Positions 57,719-60,073 of a DNA stretch of 60,073 nucleotides are shown here, in pieces; within the stretch, counting starts at the first letter, position 1; each line of letters opens with the position of its first letter. The DNA is taken from the NCBI GenBank assembly GCA_017502025.1, contig JAFVVS010000151.1, positions 1-60,073 of the forward strand. The letters are read 5' to 3'. A program made the translations under genes and the position numbers. Source of the DNA: Alistipes sp. GTDB taxonomy: Bacteria; Bacteroidota; Bacteroidia; Bacteroidales; Rikenellaceae. The notes below the pieces were generated by a model. That model was not told where the DNA came from, made no database searches, and saw only the letters and a program-made list of their open reading frames with translations.

Positions 57719-57744
57719 CCCCCCCCCGAAAAATCGGGAGGGGT
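57719..57744 (-). promoter_or_regulatory. G9 homopolymer tract in a leader hairpin
   Basis: On the minus strand CCCCTCCCGATTTTTCGGGGGGGGG ends in nine Gs (57719-57727), which pair with the C-rich arm. A second small hairpin, GGGTA-TCGCAAA-TACCC, lies just upstream. TATCTTTG at about 57801-57808 is a plausible -7 element, so both hairpins would be in the 5' leader of the BACON/LRR gene. Slippage in the tract would change leader folding. Confidence 0.5.
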
Positions 57745-57887
57745 ATTTGCGATACCCTTATTAAAATATGTTTTTCACCTTGCTTGGCTTTTGTTCCTTA
57801 CAAAGATAATAATTTATTTTTAGATTTGTGTATAATTATCGAAAAATATCGGAATTATTTGCTTTTGGAAAGAGAAACTACCCCGGG

Positions 57888-57979
57888 CGTCATTGCGAGA
57901 GCCGATAGGCTCGTGGCAATCTCCGAGCATAATGAAAGGTAGGAGATTCCCACAGTCGCTACGCTCCTTCGGAATGACG
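57888..57979. repeat. 92-bp palindromic dispersed repeat
   Basis: Starts CGTCATTGCGAG and ends CTTCGGAATGACG, with an inner pair AATCTCC/GGAGATT. The flanks GGGCGTC/GACACGCCC extend the symmetry. The CGTCATTGCGAG...GGAATGACG ends are of the kind seen in dispersed palindromes of many bacteria. TTTTTTT follows, so it can act as a terminator. It accounts for much of the 365-bp gap between 57661 and 58027; the rest is the leader above and AT-rich DNA. Confidence 0.75.
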
Positions 57980-58026
57980 ATTTTTTTGACACGCCCCAAA
58001 AGATAATTATCGAAAATTTTACAAGG

Positions 58027-58686
58027 TTATTCCTCGTAGCGGAAGCCTACGCCTTTGTAGGTGGAGATGTGGTTGTCGCCAATCTTGGTGCGCAGGTGGC
58101 GGATATGGACATCGAGAGTGCGAGAGCCAACCACCACGCCCTGCCCCCATACGGCATTGAAAATCTCCTCACGGGTAAAAATTCGGTTTTCGGAGTGCAG
58201 AAGTCGCAAAATCTCGAACTCCTTGACTGCAAGGCGCACCTCCTCGCCACTATCGGCAACGAAGGAGTGCTGCTCCTCGTTTAGGCGTGACGACTTCGGA
58301 AATACCTCTCGCTCGCCACTTGCAATTCGTTTGCAGATTGCTCCAACTCGTGAGCACAACACCTTCATACTCACGGGTTTGGTAATGTAGTCGTCGGCAC
58401 CTGCCTCGTAGCACTCGACCAAACTCTCCTCCTCGCAGACTGCCGAGAGGAAGACGATCATCATCTTCGAGGTTGCAGGGTTGGCACGCAGGGCACGGCA
58501 CGCCTCACGACCATCCATCTCGGGCATCATCATATCCATAAGGATAAGATGTGGGCGAAACTCAACGGCTCGCTCCACCGCCTCACGACCATTGGTGGCG
58601 CAAGCGACCTCGTAACCCTCTTTCAGAAGGTTGTACTGCACAAACTCTCGGATATCGAGCTCGTCATCGACTACAAGTATTCGCAT
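58027..58686 (-). CDS. OmpR/PhoB-family response regulator
   Basis: A 219-residue two-component regulator. The receiver domain has the acidic pair near residue 8 (VVDDE), the phospho-acceptor Asp in LILMDMMMPEMDG, the Thr/Ser position in FLSAV and Lys in YITKPVS. The DNA-binding winged helix shows VKEFEILRLLHSENRIFTREEIF and the wing DVHIRHLRTKIGDNHISTYKGVGFRYE. No histidine kinase is adjacent in this window. In Bacteroidetes such RprY/PhoB-like regulators often govern envelope or phosphate stress; the target is unknown. Confidence 0.95.
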   Translation of the reverse strand: MRILVVDDELDIREFVQYNLLKEGYEVACATNGREAVERAVEFRPHLILMDMMMPEMDGREACRALRANPATSKMMIVFLSAVCEEESLVECYEAGADDYITKPVSMKVLCSRVGAICKRIASGEREVFPKSSRLNEEQHSFVADSGEEVRLAVKEFEILRLLHSENRIFTREEIFNAVWGQGVVVGSRTLDVHIRHLRTKIGDNHISTYKGVGFRYEE

Positions 58687-58779
58687 AGGAATTTTGAAAT
58701 ATTAGAAATTAAGGCCGCTAACTTTTCGCCAGCAGCCTTAATAGTCTTGCAAAAGCAAAATTACTTTTCGAGTAACTTT

Positions 58780-59061
58780 TTAATCGTGGAGAGCGCTAAG
58801 TTTCTCAAAAAGTTTTCCGTAACCCTCTATCATCTCGTTGCGGAAGCCAGCATAGTACTTGCGTACAAGCGAAGCGTTCTTTGGCTCAACAGGGTTGTTT
58901 GCCTTGTGGTAAAGCTCGTTGCGGAGCTCTACACCCTCCTGCATAATTGCGAAAATCTCCTGCTCCTTATCCGGGCGGAAATATATTGTCATATCGCAAT
59001 CAAACACCAACTCTTCGAGACGATAGTCGATCTCTTTCTTCAAAAATCTTAAATTTGCCAT
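58780..59061 (-). CDS. Small hypothetical helical protein
   Basis: A 93-residue, charged, apparently all-helical cytosolic protein (EIDYRLEELVFDCDMTIYF...EQEIFAIMQEGVELRNELY...MIEGYGKLFEKLSALHD). I do not recognise a family with certainty; it has the look of a protein conserved in Bacteroidales. A good promoter lies upstream, so it is probably a real gene. Confidence 0.75.
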   Translation of the reverse strand: MANLRFLKKEIDYRLEELVFDCDMTIYFRPDKEQEIFAIMQEGVELRNELYHKANNPVEPKNASLVRKYYAGFRNEMIEGYGKLFEKLSALHD

Positions 59062-59095
59062 AATCTTATACTTATTTTTTGTTCGTTCGTAGCCA

Positions 59096-59126
59096 CAAAG
59101 ATAAGAAAAAAAGAATATGGTGCAAA
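59096..59126 (-). promoter_or_regulatory. Promoter of the small helical protein gene
   Basis: On the minus strand TTTG (59123-59126), 19-nt spacer, TATCTTTG (59096-59103), 35 nt before the ATG. Confidence 0.7.
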
Positions 59127-59161
59127 GATTTTTGAACTTTTTCTCGTTTTTCCTCCAAATT

Positions 59162-60037
59162 TTACCAATAAATTGCCTCGTAACCGCCCTTTATATTCTT
59201 CTTGTCGGCCTTACGAGCCTTGCGCTGATTGCGTTTATTGTCGCCATCATCGTCGTAGTCGTGGCGAGGGGTTGCAACGATTATACCCATCTCCTCATCT
59301 ACGACCACAACCTCGGGTTGCTGGGTTGTTGGCTGCGAGGTCTGCACAGGCTTTGCAGGCTCGGTCTTTGGCACAATCGAAGTGCGGGTCACGAACTCAT
59401 CCACGCCATAATCGAACTCGATATCGGCATAGCGCATCTTTGGCAAGATGTTGGACGCAAGGTAACGCCACGACTCGGGCATCTTGCGCAGAGCAGCCTC
59501 CTTCTCCGACTCGGTATGGTTGGTCGAGTTGAGCACCGCCAAGACCATTGTCTTCTGCGGAATATTCGACTTCTCAACCTCCGCTACGCAGTCGCTCCAA
59601 CGGAAAGTCTTGTGCGAAGTATCAATCTTTTGCGCTGGATGATAGGTATTTACGGCGTAGTGATAGAGTGACTGCGCACGCTTCGATGCAAGGGTGTCGT
59701 TTTGCGTTGCATTGCCGTCGGGCGAGGCGTAACCCACGATGTGAATTGCCGAGATGTGCATAGTCGAATCCTTGCTCTGCTCCATAAACTCTTTCAGATC
59801 GCTAATCTGCTGATTATTATTGGAGTAAGCGGGAATGATATTACACTTGTTGATAGTGTAATGGAGGTCGAATTCGGCATTTCTGCCATCGTTGTGAGGA
59901 ATTTTGTAGCGAGTAGTTATAACATCGCCATTACGAGTTTGCGACACAAGCACACCATTGGCAGGGGCTTGATTGCTTTGGGCATAAGCCATCGAGGTTG
60001 CGCCCAAAGCCAAAACAGAGAGTAAAATCTTTTTCAT
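59162..60037 (-). CDS. OmpA-like domain protein, secreted
   Basis: A 291-residue protein with a signal peptide (to MAYAQ, residue 20). After a beta-rich start, a region resembling the OmpA C-terminal fold appears (about 95-145): IHIVGYASPDGNATQNDTLA then SKRAQSLYHYA. This is the pattern of the peptidoglycan-binding loop and helix, although the usual NxxLSxxRA is degenerate. The C-terminus has a Pro/Thr/Gln linker and a very charged tail (DYDDDGDNKRNQRKARKADKK). It may anchor an envelope complex to the cell wall. The promoter is outside or at the window edge. Confidence 0.75.
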   Translation of the reverse strand: MKKILLSVLALGATSMAYAQSNQAPANGVLVSQTRNGDVITTRYKIPHNDGRNAEFDLHYTINKCNIIPAYSNNNQQISDLKEFMEQSKDSTMHISAIHIVGYASPDGNATQNDTLASKRAQSLYHYAVNTYHPAQKIDTSHKTFRWSDCVAEVEKSNIPQKTMVLAVLNSTNHTESEKEAALRKMPESWRYLASNILPKMRYADIEFDYGVDEFVTRTSIVPKTEPAKPVQTSQPTTQQPEVVVVDEEMGIIVATPRHDYDDDGDNKRNQRKARKADKKNIKGGYEAIYW

Positions 60038-60073
60038 TTTAGTTATTGTATTGGTTTGTACGCCTAAACCAAA

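Overview
The window is a contiguous chromosomal piece of a member of the Bacteroidales. I favour an Alistipes-like Rikenellaceae, but the genus is inference. The evidence is: promoters of the Bacteroidetes type (TTTG about 19-20 nt before TAnnTTTG) in front of many genes; lipoproteins with BACON, DUF5689 and BspA-type LRR domains; TonB-dependent receptors with a carboxypeptidase-like N-terminal domain; a DUF4294 protein; PurT; and a GH97 SusB-type enzyme. No phage, integrase, transposase or CRISPR array was seen.

Layout. (1) 1-12.2 kb, minus strand: a complete de novo UMP operon, transcribed pyrC-carA-carB-pyrK-pyrD-pyrF-pyrE-pyrB, ending in a translationally coupled GH97 glycosidase that runs off the left edge. 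It starts from a consensus promoter and a leader with a 42-codon ORF followed by a strong hairpin, which looks like a PyrL-type attenuator. Three of its enzymes are odd: PyrB carries a PyrI-like zinc domain, CarA has lost its catalytic Cys and His, and carB is frameshifted. (2) 12.2-14.8 kb: purA-purT, with a perfect 16-bp palindrome in the purA promoter. (3) 14.9-16.5 kb: a promoter-driven rod-shaped RNA, a lipoprotein/beta-barrel pair and tRNA-Gln. (4) 16.6-32.6 kb: housekeeping and mixed genes (ffh, era, TPR protein, GH20, MFS transporter, lipoprotein, glycosyltransferase, bacterioferritin, acyl-ACP thioesterase, M16 peptidase). (5) 32.8-42 kb: a minus-strand surface locus with a TonB receptor, DUF5689 lipoprotein, secreted EEP-family nuclease/phosphatase, DNA/RNA non-specific endonuclease lipoprotein and large BACON lipoprotein. 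I read it as an extracellular nucleic-acid (or phosphate/nucleoside) scavenging system. (6) 42-54 kb: dnaA, a phosphohexomutase, glycerol-1-phosphate dehydrogenase, SDR, argS, obg and a second TonB-receptor-like barrel related to the one in the nuclease locus. (7) 54-60 kb: lactonase, a DUF1566-like lipoprotein, a BACON/LRR lipoprotein behind a G9 tract, a response regulator, a small helical protein and an OmpA-like protein.

Overlying all of this is a striking intergenic feature. Most longer gene gaps hold degenerate tandem repeats with a strict 7-bp period (9 bp in two gaps), usually as inverted pairs, often touching the neighbouring stop codon or flanking a terminator. Six of them share a directional head, CCTTTAATT. 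No single gene system in the window is certainly new. The strongest leads are the heptamer arrays, the pyr attenuator with its unusual PyrB and CarA, the structured RNA, and the nuclease/TonB locus.
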